Shown one piece after another: positions 1 to 10,592 of a stretch of 64,000 bases of DNA. A program made the position numbers and the translations under genes. The first letter of the stretch is position 1. Every line of letters begins with the position of its first letter. The notes beneath the pieces were generated by a model. The model was not told the DNA's origin and ran no database searches. It worked only from the letters and a program-made list of their open reading frames with translations. The stretch is from Cepaea nemoralis (taxonomy: Eukaryota > Mollusca > Gastropoda > Stylommatophora > Helicidae), in contig JACEFZ010021371.1 of the NCBI GenBank assembly GCA_014155875.1, forward strand, positions 72,501 to 136,500. The letters are read 5' to 3'.

Positions 1-1560
1 TCAAGTGCCTGCCGACTGGTGTAGGCACTCATGACTCTCCACGGATCTCGGTCTTTGGTTTTCTGGATCAACTCTGCCGTTGATATTCCTTCATGCCACT
101 GTCGCAATCCATCCAGCATCATTTCTCGTGGTCTGCCTCTGCCTCTCTTCCCCTCGATCTTTCCAGTTGTCACGATGTTCTCCAGCGCCTCTCTTCTCAT
201 CACATGACCAAAAAAAGCTGTTTGTCTCTTTCTTATTGTTGTATATAATGTTCTAGTTTCGTTAGCCTCTTTAAGGCATTCGTTGTTAGTTACTTTGGCA
301 GTCCAAGGAATTTGCAACATTCGTCTAAGGAACCACATCTCTGTTGCTTCCAATCTCTTCCTAATTTGTTCATTTATATTCCAAGATTCACAGCCATACA
401 GCAAAACAGGTTCTATATAGCTCTTCAGCACTCTCTTTCTTACATTCAATGATAGTGACTTATTGCATAAGATATTCTTCATTTTCTGAAGTGCAGCCTT
501 TGCTTGCCCTATTCTACTCTTGATCTCTGTTGTGCATCTTCCATCTGATGTTATAAATGTCCCTAGATATTTAAAACTATCCACTTGGTGAAGAATTTTC
601 CCTTCCATCTCTATTTCACATTTGGGTGACACCTGTTTCTTTGATATCATCGTTACTGTTTTCTTGATATTCAAGGCGAGTCCTTTCTTTGCACTCTCTG
701 TTACTACAATGTCCAACAATTGTTGTAGATCTGTTGCATTATCCGCTATCAATACTGTGTCATCTGCAAGGTGTGTATTATTTATATTATAACCTCCAAA
801 TATTATTCCTGGCTTTTCTTTGATCTCTCTCATTATTACTTCGCTATAGAGGGAGAATAGATCTGGTGACAAAACACATCCCTGTCTTACTCCCAGCTTT
901 ATTTGTTCATAGTTTCCTTCTTTATTTCCAATTTTAATTGCTAGTGTTTGGTTCCAGCAAATATTTTTTTATTATTCTGAGATCTTTCCCATCAATGTTA
1001 ATATCTTCCAACATTTTAATCAGTTCATCATGTTTTACTTTATCAAATGCCTTAGTTTAATAATCTATGAAGCACAAATATATGTCTTTCTTTGTCTCAA
1101 CTGATCTTTCTAATAGTGTTTGTACCTTTTCTTTCCACAACTTCTTACTGTTCTTCACCAATTTCCATTTTTATTTTCTTCCTTATTCTTCTCATTATAA
1201 TTCTGAGTAGAAGCTTAGTGACATGATTTATGAGGTTAATCGTACGAAAATCATTGCATTCAATTGCTCCTGGTCTTTTGGTATAGCTATAAATACAGAT
1301 TTCAACATATGGCTTGGTATATATCCACTGCTATAAATATCATTCAACATTTTGGTTAATATATCTACTCCAAATTCTCCCATTACTTCTAATTCTTCTA
1401 TTGTGATTCCATCTGGCCCAGCTGATTTTCCTTTCTTCATATGCTTGATAGCATCATCAACTTCTTCTTTTAGAATAGGTGGACCTAAGTTACTTTCTTC
1501 TGTTAATTCTGCCCTTTCTCCATCATATCATATCTTATAGACTCATTCTACCTTATATAT
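1..1560 (-). pseudogene. RTE-C LINE reverse transcriptase, decayed, cut by window edge
   Basis: Read on the minus strand, 1440-1228 encodes the N-terminal RT block (GKSAGPDGITIEEL, then SVFIAIPKDQE), and recognisable RT sequence continues with stops and frameshifts down to base 1: palm/YADD region near 750, then the connection and C-terminal segment. A second copy at 51125-52060 has the same 3' end preceded by a (TGA)n-type tail, so the 3' end of this copy lies at or just outside base 1. The family resembles RTE-type LINEs, which pair an AP-like endonuclease with an RT. No endonuclease part is seen here, so the copy is 5' truncated at about 1560, where it abuts LINE-Zn. Not functional. Clade assignment is inference from motif style. 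Confidence 0.75.
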
Positions 1561-1563
1561 AGG

Positions 1564-2303
1564 TGGACGCATCAATAGTCCACCTTTACAAACGTAAAGG
1601 AAACCACCAATCCTGTGACAACCAGTGAGGCATCTCCTTGCTTTCAATTGCAGGGAAGATACTCGCCAGAATTCTTCTCAATTGCCTCACGGCCCATCTC
1701 GATCAAGGTCTTCTTCCTGAGAGTCAATGTGGCTTCAGAAAAGAACGTGGAACTGTTGACATGATTTTCGCTGCAAGGCAGCTGCAAGAGAAATGTCATG
1801 AACAGAACTGCAAAATGTTCTCCACTTTCATTGACCTTACCAAGGCTTTTGATACAGTCAGCAGAGAAGGACTGTGGAATATGATGGCAAACTATGGCTG
1901 TCCACGAAAGTTTGTCCAAATAGTGTAGCTATTCCATGATGGTATGCAGGCAAGAGTACAGGAAAATGGTGAACTGTCTGAACCCTTTCCTGTCACCAAT
2001 GGAGTGAAGCAAGGATGTGTCCTGGCATCAACACTGTTCAGCCTCATGTTTTCAGCCATGTTGATGAATGCCTTCAAGAACGACGACATTGGAATAGACA
2101 TCAACTACCTTATGGATGGAAAGTTATTCAATCTCAGAAGGCTGAAAGCTAAAACCAAAATTAACAGCGACACCGTCAGAGAGCTCCTGTTTGCTGATGA
2201 TTGCGCTCTATACGCCAACTCAGAGGCGGACATGCAACATAATGTTACAGCTTTCTCACATGCCTGTGCCAACTTTGGGCTCATTATCAACTTGGAGAAG
2301 ACT
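1564..2303 (+). pseudogene. LINE-Zn copy 1, RT part (before LINE-I insertion)
   Basis: Non-LTR retrotransposon RT. The frame through 1638-1928 shows the SLLSIAGKILARILL block, the ESQCGFRKERGT block and motif A (TFIDLTKAFDTV). After a stop at 1926, 1944-2300 shows motif B (NGVKQGCVLASTLF) and motif C (LLFADDCAL). The endonuclease half is missing, so the copy is 5' truncated at about 1564. It stops at the 15-bp sequence AACTTGGAGAAGACT (2289-2303), which recurs at 3964-3978 where the same protein resumes. The interruption is the element at 2304-3963. In-frame stops make it a pseudogene. Confidence 0.85.
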
Positions 2304-3963
2304 CCCCCGATGTGTTTCCACCTTGCCGCGGTGGGGGTGCTTGAGTGTCCCACCGACCCCAAGCGCTGTGACAATGGATATAAACTACATATTGGACAGC
2401 TCTTGGGATAGGGACCAAACTAAGAGAGACACAACCTGCTGCTCTACAGGTAGACTGAGGATAGCAGTCAGATTTTAAACTCAAGTGCACGAAGCCACAA
2501 ACATAGTCCAGACACTTACACAAAGGCCTCCATCTGAGAGATTTAGCTGAACGCCTCTAAGCTACTACCCTTGGATGAGTGAGCCGGGCCGAAAACTCAC
2601 CTACCAAAATACGGAGGAGGTACTGAGCTCGCTACATGCCCAGTTCAGATACCTGTCCGAAGGCTCTCAGCTTGGGGATATGAGGGATCCCCGGATGAGA
2701 GGGCCGCCCGTTTCTCGCTCACTGCTGTACGGAGGTAAGGTGCTGAGCCGGCAGCACATGTAGCCTACCTCGTGAGCGAGTACAAAAAGGTTGAAGAAGT
2801 GCCCCAGTCGAATGAAAGGCTACGAAAACTGACTGTATCTAACTCATAGAGAGTGTAGACAAAGGTGGAAAAACAAGGTGGAAAAATGTCTCAATAACAC
2901 GAAATGGAACGCACGGCTAGCGAATCCATTGCGTAGTCCGAAGCGAAAGCTTACCTAGTGGATGTCGCCTGCAGACTGACCGTTCCTGGTGTGTGATTTA
3001 GCGACCGGTGGCAAGCGAGATGCCCAACACATGGAAGTGAGGAACTAAAGCAGCCATGAGCAGGACGAGGCAACTCCTCGGGTGAGCCCAGTCTCAGCGC
3101 AATATGTGCCGGCTCTGCAATTATGGAAGCCTCCTTGGATAGCCTTGGATAGGCCCATGGTCTGCCCCTGCCTTCCCTTGAGGGTTAACCGTGATGTCGA
3201 TGATCGTTCTATCTTGACCAGCTGAGATGTGGGCGACATCACAACAATAAGTCTAACGTGCCTCGAAACCCGAGGAAGGCTAACCTCATTAAAAAATGCC
3301 TGCTGAAGTCGGAAGTGCCGTCCTACGGGTGGCAAACTAAAAATTGGCACTACGCATTTACGTCCGAGTGAAATGTCTCGTCCGAATGTCTCTCGTGCTA
3401 GGAACAGCTCTGACTACCTAGTTTCCGAATGCCGCTCTTGTTCGGAACAGCTCTGACTAGGTAGTTTTCCGAATGTCTGTCGTGCCTGGAACAGCTCTGA
3501 CGGGCGCAACGACAAGCACATGTCCGAAAACTCGCTGAGTGGATACCGTCTGCAGACCTGTCTGGTTTGTGCGGGAATGGCCCGGGGTGAACGAAATGCC
3601 CAATATATTGAAGTGAGGAATTAAAGCAGCCATGAGCAGGATGTGACGATTCCCTCAGTGAGCCCAGAACCAGAGCGTTATGTGTCGGCTCTGCAATTAT
3701 GGAAGCTACCCAGGATGGCGGAAAATGCTATGGACTGTCCCTGCCTTCATTTGAGGGATGACCGTGCAGTCTTCGACTGTTCCAACTTGACCAGCTGGGA
3801 GGTGGACAGTACCACAAAAGTGAGAGTCTCCCAGGAATGCTAACCTGGTCAAAAATGCACGCTAAAAGTCGGATGTGTTGGCCTAAGGGTTTCGACCCAA
3901 GGGTGCCTAACCAGACACACCGCAAACACATCTGAAAAAACACTCCGGATGAACGCAAAGAGG
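2304..3963 (+). mobile_element. Coding-less LINE-I derivative with intact ends
   Basis: A 1,660-bp insertion flanked by the 15-bp TSD AACTTGGAGAAGACT (2289-2303 and 3964-3978). Its left 200 bases resemble the 5' end of the full-length LINE-I at 28671 (CGTCCCA/CTTGAGTGTCCCACCGACCCC, then an ACCTGCTG...GGTAGACTG block). Its right part resembles the LINE-I 3' UTR (35560-35997): GCAGCCATGAGCAGGA, GAGCCCAG and the terminal ACTCCGGATGAACG. The 3' UTR-like module is present twice (about 2959-3345 and 3537-3955), separated by three roughly 60-bp repeats ending in GGAACAGCTCTGAC (3361-3505). No endonuclease, RT or RNase H is present. A LINE-dependent non-autonomous element is the simplest reading; a diverged sister family is possible. 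Confidence 0.75.
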
Positions 3964-4865
3964 AACTTGGAGAAGACTGTAGTTATGTATCAGCCAGCTC
4001 CAGGGAATAATCACACTGTGCTGAATATCAAAGTGAATGGTCATAGACTAAGTGTTGTGGACAAATTCACCTATCTTGGCAGCACTGTGTCACAAGCTGC
4101 CACAATTGATGACGAAGTGAATGCAAGAATCTCCAAGGCCAGTGTGGCCTTTGGCAGACTGTACAAGAATGTATAGGACAGAACTGGAATAAGCCTGCAA
4201 ACAAAGCTAAAAGTCTACAAAGCAGTTGTTTTATCCACACTGTTGTATGCTTGTGAAACCTGGACTGTTTATCAGCGACACGCTAGGAAATTAAACCACT
4301 TCCACACAGTCTGTCTAAGGAAGCTACTAAAGATTAAATGGCAAGACAAGATCCCAGACACTGAAGTCCTAGAAAGAACGTCCATGCCCAGTATCCACAC
4401 TCTACTGATGAAGAATCAGATTTGTTGGGCTGGTCACTTGACTCACATGCCAGATCACAGGCTTCCTAAATGAATTTTTTACAGCGAACTGCGTTGTGGT
4501 AAACGCTCCCAAGGTGGCCAGAGGAAACGCTTTAAAGACACTCTGAAAATCTCTCTGAATGCTTTTTGGAATTCATCATGACACCTGGGAGACTGCAGCC
4601 AGAAATTCGTGGCGTACATCATTACACAAGGGTGCAGTCATGTGTAAGGCAACCAAGACTTCAAGAGCTGTAAATAAAAGGCAGGACAGAAAAACCACTG
4701 CAGGAAATCCTCCTCCAGAAACGTCAAGCATTCGTTGTCCACATTGTCAAAGAACATTTCGAGCCAAAATAGGCCTTATCAGCCATCGTAGAACCCACGG
4801 CTCCATACTTTCAACCCCACTGGATGAAATGAATGGTCATCATCATTCTTGATGACACACACATA
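3964..4865 (+). pseudogene. LINE-Zn copy 1, C-terminal part with C2H2 finger
   Basis: Continuation of 1564-2303 after the LINE-I derivative. 3964-4173 encodes the post-RT block (DKFTYLGSTVSQ, then VAFGRLYKNV), and 4243-4470 the [22 protein letters not shown] and [15 protein letters not shown] blocks. A frameshift near 4560 leads to 4559-4849, which ends with a C2H2 zinc finger (CPHCQRTF, IGLISHRRTH; about 4735-4797). That finger is a known C-terminal feature of this kind of LINE protein; its role is unproven. The copy ends near 4865 in a CACACATATACATAC-like tail. Stops at 4174 and 4471 and the frameshift make it inactive. Confidence 0.85.
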
Positions 4866-5056
4866 TACATACAAGAAAAAACAGCCAGTAAAGAGTCCCA
4901 ATACTAATTATACCAGCTGTAGTCTGATTATGTGTCTGTCTGGTCTTTCTCTGAGTGCAGTGTCAGCCAGATCCTCTGATCACTCCCTCCAGCATCATTC
5001 TCTCCAGGCTGTGATGATCTGTCTGTTGTTCCTCACTACACACACACTCTACAACA
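4866..5056. other. Unassigned spacer
   Basis: A short stretch between the tail of LINE-Zn and the LINE-RH 3' fragment. It is rich in CTGTCTGTC and CACACAC runs. No gene or element end was recognised. Confidence 0.4.
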
Positions 5057-5270
5057 ATGGCCAGACTGCGGGAGCAGCAAATTAAAAGAGGGGTGGCCAA
5101 ACAAGAACACTACGCAGGAAGCCAAAGAAGATTGATAAACCAACACAGAACTGGCGTCGTTAGCTACACGCTGCGGGATTTGCTGAGGAGGGGATCCGAG
5201 CACTTATGGACTGAATGGTTCGATGTGCAACGAGGATGATCTGTCGACTAACTAACTAACTAACTATACA
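5057..5270 (+). mobile_element. LINE-RH 3'-end fragment with (TAAC)n tail
   Basis: The translation of 5057-5236 matches, by eye, the C-terminus of the LINE-RH protein encoded at 50160-50340 (TLRDLLRRGSEHLW here, TLRWLLNKGTEHIW there). It ends with GTCGACTAACTAACTAAC (5251 onward), a short-repeat tail typical of non-LTR retrotransposons. The terminal 60 bases closely resemble the 3' end of the tRNA-derived SINE2 at 63405-63800 (GAGCACTTATGG ... GTCGACTAA). The fragment is heavily 5' truncated and cannot be active. Confidence 0.7.
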
Positions 5271-5286
5271 CACACGTCTGTTTTAT

Positions 5287-6055
5287 CATGCACAAATACA
5301 CCAGCCAGCTGTGCAGACCCAGCCAATATCCTTCTCATTTTCTACCACACCAGCATGTCTTGGGAAAAAGATCCAACAGATGCTCCCTATTTTTGATTGT
5401 CGAATTGAAGCCTGCCACTCCGCCTGAAGCATGCCTGTCTTCACCTTTCTCAACAAACTTTGTGAGTCAATTACAATCATGACATGTGCATGCTTTTTGT
5501 CCTTCAGCCAGCAGAACGCTGCTGTGACTGCCTCAACTTCGATTCTCAGACTAGATGTTGTGTTATCATATGCCAGGCTCTCCTGCATTAAACACCATTG
5601 CCCCAAATCTTCCAGGTGTTTCTTTCACTTCTTAGCACTGAGCCATCTGTGTAAATGATTACATCATCTGGGCACAAACTGAGGTGAATCATTTGTTGCA
5701 CCTGCCACTCAATGCCAATCCCTGCACATCTGATCAAATGTTATTATGACCTTGCACAGGTCTGACTTTTCTTCTGGCATTCTGACCCACTTTTCTCCTC
5801 TCCCAACGTTCTCAAGCATGCACACTTCTCTGATTGTGTTCTCTATCTGAACATCCATGATTTTTCTCTGATCAGCCTCTGCCCTGAGCTTTATGCAGGG
5901 TGTGTTTCATGTCTGCAGTCACTCAGAGATATGACTTAGCCTGCAGCACCTTGAGCCTGTCTGCAATCATGGGTAAAGTTAGCATGTATCACATACACAC
6001 TACTCACATGTCACTTGTGCATCCCAGTATCACTGCATAGCTTTATTCTGTATGC
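5287..6055 (-). pseudogene. LINE-RH RNase H region, right of hAT insertion
   Basis: On the minus strand, 5606-5286 encodes an RNase H-like domain: ESLAYDNTTSSLRIEVEAV (helix with the catalytic E), VIDSQSLLRKV (catalytic D strand) and FPRHAGVVENE, where the usual CPGHAGV.GNE motif has decayed. The region up to 6055 is the degenerate linker between RT and RNase H. The 5' neighbour of this sequence is found at 8480-8690 beyond the hAT element at 6056-8479, so the hAT jumped into this LINE. Position relative to the + strand LINE-RH 3' fragment just upstream suggests two independent copies. Confidence 0.75.
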
Positions 6056-8479
6056 CACATGTGTCAAACTCAAGGCCTGCGGGCCACATCCGGCCCACCG
6101 TACAATCATATCAGGCCCGAGAGGTCTCAACCGACGTACAAATAGATTCGGCCCAAGAGAGAATTTTAGGCAAAAATATTTTTTTATGGTCACGATATAA
6201 AGTGCAAATCAAATTCCCTAATTAGCAGCCTTCCGAATGATAGGCTACCTGAGAGCGTTCTCGCTTCAATCAGAATAAGCGAAAATAAAAGTTCTGTAGT
6301 GAGTTAGTGTTCGTCGTTATAGTTACCTAGCAACGTTCAGATGCTCGTTTTGGATTGGCGCATAAAAATGAAAGTAGTGTAATGCCCGGATATTACATCA
6401 CCTTTTCCCGCTACGGCTAACCTGATATCAATCAAGCGTCTGTCGGTAGATGCACAATCTTTTAAAATCAAAGCTAGCCTTTAAAATGGCCAAGAGAAAA
6501 GTTGATTCTGAAAACAGAGCCTTTCAAAGCCGCTGGGAGGCTGAATATATGTTTACTGATATTGGCGGTAAACCTGTGTGTCTAATTTGTGGAGATAATG
6601 TGGCTGTGATCAAAGAATATAATCTGAGACTGGCACTATGAGACTAAACATCAAGACAAGTTAAACAGCCTGAATGCAGAGCAGAAGCTACAGAATGTAG
6701 AAGAATTGAAGAGGCATCTAACATCACAGCAGATGTTTTTCACCAAAGCAAACTCACAAACTGATGTTGCAGTCAAAGCAAGTTTTATTGTGTCAGAGGA
6801 GATCGCAAAATCAGACCGACCATTTACAGAAGGATAGTTTATGAAGCGCTGCATAATGAAAGTGTGTGATGTCTTGTGTTCAGACAAAAAGCAGATGTTT
6901 GCAAAGGTAAGCCTTAGCAGAAATACGGCTGTTGATCAGGTTTGTGTGATGACCACTGATGTGAAAACATAGCTGATCGAAAAATGCAAAGACTTTGTTG
7001 CATTCTCCCTTGCTGTCGATGAAAGTAATGACGCGACTGACACTGCACAGCTCGCCATCTTCATCTGTGAAGTGGATTCCAGTTTGAATGTTACTGAAGA
7101 AATATTGAACATTAAATCCATACATGGGACAATGACAGGAAAAGACATTTTTGACAACGTATGTCAAAGTTTAACCAACATGAACCTGCCTTGGGACAAA
7201 CTCGTTGGACTGACAACAGATGGAGCACCGGCGATGTGTGGCGAAAAAAGTGGACTAGTTGGAAGGATGCGGTTAAAGATGCAGGAGAACTGTACTGGTG
7301 AATTGATAGCATATCACTGCATCATACACCAAGGATCGCTGTGTGGTAAAGTCCTCAACATGGAAGATGTAATGAGCATTGTAACACAAACCGTCAACTT
7401 TATCAGAGCCAAAGGTTTAAATCACCGCCAATTTCAGTCTTTTTTGCAGGAAATAGAGTCGGCGTTCAGTGACATGCCTTATCATACAGAGGTGCGGTGG
7501 CTAAGTCGGGGAAAAGTTCTCAGTAGATTTTTCCAGCTGATCGAGGAAATCTGTCAATTCATGGACAGTAAAGGAAAAGATTCCACAGTTTTTTTGGGAT
7601 AAAAAGTGGAAATGTGAGTTAGCATTGCTGTCTGATATAACCACTCATCTCAACGACTTGAACCTGCAGCTCCAGGGATGAGATCACATTGTCACTGATA
7701 TGCATAATGCAGTGAAGGCATTTCAAGTGAAGCTGCGCTTATGGGAGACACAAATGCACTAATGCAACCTGTCTCACTTTTCTTGTTGCCAGACAATGTT
7801 AAACTAAGCCAATGCTATGATGTTTCCCAATGCACACTTTGCTGAAAAACTTAGCTTACTTTGCGCCGAGTTCGCACGGCGCTTTAGTGACTTTGAAGCA
7901 CAGAAAAGTAATTTCGAGCTGTTTCGTAATCCATTTGCCATAGATGTGGAAACTGCACCTGTAAATTTGCAGATGGAGTTAATAGAGCTGCAGTGTAATG
8001 GGACACTAAAGGCAAAGTACGACACTGTGGGGCCTGCACAGTTCACTCGTTTCATTCCTGAAGAGATGCCCCGGCTTCGTCTACATGTGGCTCGAACCTT
8101 GAGCATGTTTGGTAGCACATATCTGTGTGAGCAGCTGTTTTCTGTGATGAAGATTAACAAAACATCACACAGTGGTCATCTCACTGATGAACTCTTGCAG
8201 TCCATCATGAGAATCTCAATGACACAAAACATTACTCCCAACATAAACGAACTTGTAGCCAAGAAATGATGCCAAACATTGTTCTCTGACAAATTAACAT
8301 AAGAGTGAAAATATGTATACCAATGATGTTTTATTACTAAAACTTTTTTCTGTTTTAATTTATATTAATGTTTAAAAAGTGTTTAATTTTCGGCTAAATG
8401 AATGTTTATCCTGTCCGGCCCGGAACCTTACATGTGATTTGAGTTTTGGCCCACTGAGTGATTGAGTTTGACACCCCTG
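6056..8479 (+). mobile_element. hAT DNA transposon (Charlie-like) with TIRs and 8-bp TSD
   Basis: A 2,424-bp element bounded by terminal inverted repeats: left CACATGTGTCAAACTCAA (6056) and right, read inward, CAGGGGTGTCAAACTCAA. The flanking 8-bp duplication is CTGTATGC (6048-6055) and CTGTACGC (8480-8487), one mismatch. A GTGTCAAACTC terminus and 8-bp TSD are hallmarks of Charlie-type hATs. It contains a broken transposase similar to the one fused in vertebrate GTF2IRD2. Inserted into a minus-strand LINE-RH. Confidence 0.92.
6450..8269 (+). pseudogene. hAT transposase, GTF2IRD2-like, broken
   Basis: The reading begins with MAKRKVDSENRAFQSRWE at 6486 and a BED-like CLICGD segment. It shifts frame near 6630, then carries [20 protein letters not shown] and [13 protein letters not shown] (7190-7350), the [15 protein letters not shown] block (7490) and a C-terminal hAT dimerisation region with FGSTYLCEQLFSVMKINK (8110-8165). 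Stops at 6638, 6836 and 6970, a break near 7600 and a damaged stretch 7610-7816 inactivate it. Blocks and order match the hAT transposase family best known from GTF2IRD2-type proteins. Open segments 7072-7602 and 7817-8269 are the best preserved. Confidence 0.88.
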
Positions 8480-8690
8480 CTGTACGCTCTCTAGTTTCAC
8501 CATCTGACTCTTTGACACAGTGAGCAGTTCCATTCCATACTCAATTACTGAGAGAACCAGAATCTTGTTTGATTCAAGAGTGGCAGAGTGATAATTTGTA
8601 CACCTTCCAAAGAACATGCATAAAGTTGATGTAGTGTTTGATACAAGAGCCGTAACATATTCAGCTACCAAAAAGCATACCAACAGTTCA
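8480..8690 (-). pseudogene. LINE-RH RT thumb/connection fragment, left of hAT insertion
   Basis: On the minus strand, 8650-8488 encodes LVLSVIEYGMELLTVSKSQMVKLESVQ, the style of the post-RT segment of RNase H-bearing LINEs (SVIEYG ... KLE.VQ). It continues into 6055-5287 once the hAT element is removed. Upstream (toward 8690) it dissolves into the tandem repeat at 8690-9105. Not coding as a whole. Confidence 0.65.
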
Positions 8691-9105
8691 TGCAGTGTTC
8701 GATACAAGAGTTACAGAATGGTCACATGTTCACCATATATCAATCAGTGTGTACAAATGTAGTGTTCAATACAAGAGTGACAGAATGGTCACATGTTCAC
8801 CATATATCAATCAGTGTGTACAAATGCAGTGTTCAATACAAAAGTGACAGAATAGTCACATGTTCACCATATATCAATCAGTGTGCACAAATGCAGTGTT
8901 CAATACAAGAGTGACAGAATGGTCACATGTTCACCACATAACAATCAGTGTGTACAAATGCAGTGTTCAATACAAGAGTGACAGAATGGTCACATGTTCA
9001 CCATATATCAATCAGTGTGTACAAATGCAGTGTTCATTACAAGAGTGACAGAATGGTCACATGTTCACCATATATCAATCAGTGTGTACAAATGAAGTGT
9101 CTGCT
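8690..9105. repeat. 67-bp tandem repeat, about 6 copies
   Basis: The unit contains GTGTTCAATACAAGAGTGA, CAGAATGGTCACATGTTC and ACCATATATCAATCAGTGTG. Starts of the GTCACATGTTC block fall 67 bases apart (for example 8720, 8787). Copies differ by few bases (ACATAACAATC in one unit). The unit may derive from the adjoining LINE remnant, whose edge has the related GATACAAGAG text. Overlapping open frames here are an artefact of the repeat. Confidence 0.9.
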
Positions 9106-9309
9106 GCTGAGGCTTGGAAAGTGTGCTGTTTTAACATTGTGTCTATGGATGATCATGCTCTTCTCAGAATTCAGCCTGGAACGAGGCAGCTGCCATATGT
9201 AACTGAAGCATTTAACTCAACACTTACAGATATCACATTAAATTGCAGCTGTTTTCTGTAATGGGTTGGTGCTCCTGACAAGCACAGAACTTGTTGAATA
9301 TTGCAGCAA

Positions 9310-9545
9310 TGTCAGAGTTTCAGTGGTGAAGTGGTCAAGCCGACTCGGGCTCTGAAGGCTGTGGGTTTGATTCCGAGCCACATCCTTCGGTTCATGAGTG
9401 AAATTTTTCGGAGACTCCTGTGGGTCGTCGCTAGAGCTACAGAGTTCTTGCTTGGTGTGATGCTTTCCGCGCTGCAGAAAGAGATTGAGCCATATGGAAT
9501 AAAACCCGGTGCAATGAAGTCGACCTTTTCGACTTTTCAGTGACT
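9310..9545 (+). mobile_element. tRNA-derived SINE
   Basis: A tRNA-like head: an A-box-like GTGGTGAAGTGGTCAAG and a B-box-like GGGTTTGATTCCGAGCC (about 9325-9385). It is followed by a body with GAGCTACAGAGTTCTTGC (about 9433) that resembles the body of SINE2 at 63405 (GTGCTACAGAGTTCGTGC). The B box would act as the internal pol III promoter. The 3' end and TSD were not resolved. It is not a functional tRNA gene: the cloverleaf is incomplete. Confidence 0.6.
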
Positions 9546-9726
9546 TTTTAAAGTAGTAATGTCCTCCTTCATGTACAAGGAACTTTCTTACAGGCTGGCA
9601 TTATACTTCAGAAATGTATTCATCATATCCTTACCAAACACAAGATCTCTTAATCCATCAAGATAGCGGAGCCAGTCTATTCTCATCTACACTAGTTACA
9701 AAAACTGGCAACTTAACTTTCAATTC

Positions 9727-10045
9727 ACTTGTAAGTGAACCACTCAAAGCTGTAAATGAAACACTCAAAGCTGTAAGTCTAACACTCAAAGCTGTAAGTG
9801 AAACTATTAAGTCTGTAAGTGAATCACTCAAGGCTGTAAGTGACACATATTACTGTAAATAAATCACTCATAATTAAGTGAAACACTCATAACTGTGAGT
9901 GAAACACTCATAACTATGAGTGAAACACTGAATACTGTAATTGAAACAAAGCTGTAAGTGAAACAAGCAAAGCTGTAAGTGAAACAATCAAAGCTGTATG
10001 TGAAACACTAAAAGCTGTAAGTGAAACACTCAAAGCTGATGGTGG
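9727..10045. repeat. 21-bp minisatellite, degenerate
   Basis: About 15 imperfect units of CACTCAAAGCTGTAAGTGAAA, regular at 9742-9845, then decaying to 19-bp and irregular forms (CACTCATAATTAAGTGAAA). The open frame across 9614-9862 reflects the repeat (LKAVSET) and is not considered a gene. Confidence 0.85.
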
Positions 10046-10118
10046 ATCATGGACCCATTTCGAGGACTTTGAGCCAGACCAGCAGAAGAGGTTTCAGTAC
10101 TAAAATCAGAGAAAAGAA

Positions 10119-10454
10119 GGGACGCAGAGGTGTTTCCAAGGCACCAGGGCCGGGTTATATACTGGCCAAGACCTATTGACGCGTCCTCGTCGAGCGTCCT
10201 GGGCAACAGGTCCCTTCGGGGTCCTGGCTAAAGTCAGTAGGATCGCCGATTCCTCCGAAGTCGGAGAGTGTCTGCCTGTACGGCGAGGAACCACCAGTCT
10301 GCACACCAATAAGCCAGACATGGGACAATGGATACTCACGCAAAACTCAGGTCCTGTATGACATCACACTGATGTTGGACAACAGGATGCCTTCATCCGA
10401 CATACAGGACTTCGCGTTGGAGCTGAAGCCAACGAACACAAGCAAGCAAGCAAG
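10119..10454 (+). mobile_element. Short retroposon, (AAGC)n tail, 12-bp TSD
   Basis: A 336-bp GC-rich island flanked by the exact direct repeat CAGAGAAAAGAA (10107-10118 and 10455-10466) and ending in CAAGCAAGCAAGCAAG. Near the 3' end an inverted pair GTCCTGTATG (about 10351) and CATACAGGAC (about 10402) could form a stem-loop. This is the form of a LINE 3' UTR or a SINE. No tRNA boxes and no coding were recognised, so the parent family is unknown. Confidence 0.75.
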
Positions 10455-10466
10455 CAGAGAAAAGAA

Positions 10467-10559
10467 AAATTAGGAGACATTACTTCCACAAAACAGAAAT
10501 CATTTTCAGACTAAATAGGTCACTACTGAAGAAGAAAATGTCAAATACAGACAAGATAC

Positions 10560-10592
<33 letters not shown>

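Noticed and set aside
1561..1585. Perfect 8-bp stem AGGTGGAC/GTCCACCT with a 9-base loop
   Set aside because: It spans the RTE-C/LINE-Zn junction and the right half is normal LINE-Zn coding sequence (ASIVHLYKRKG), so it is most likely chance.
8690..9105. CRISPR-like array
   Set aside because: The whole 67-bp unit is repeated without unique spacers; this is a eukaryotic tandem repeat.
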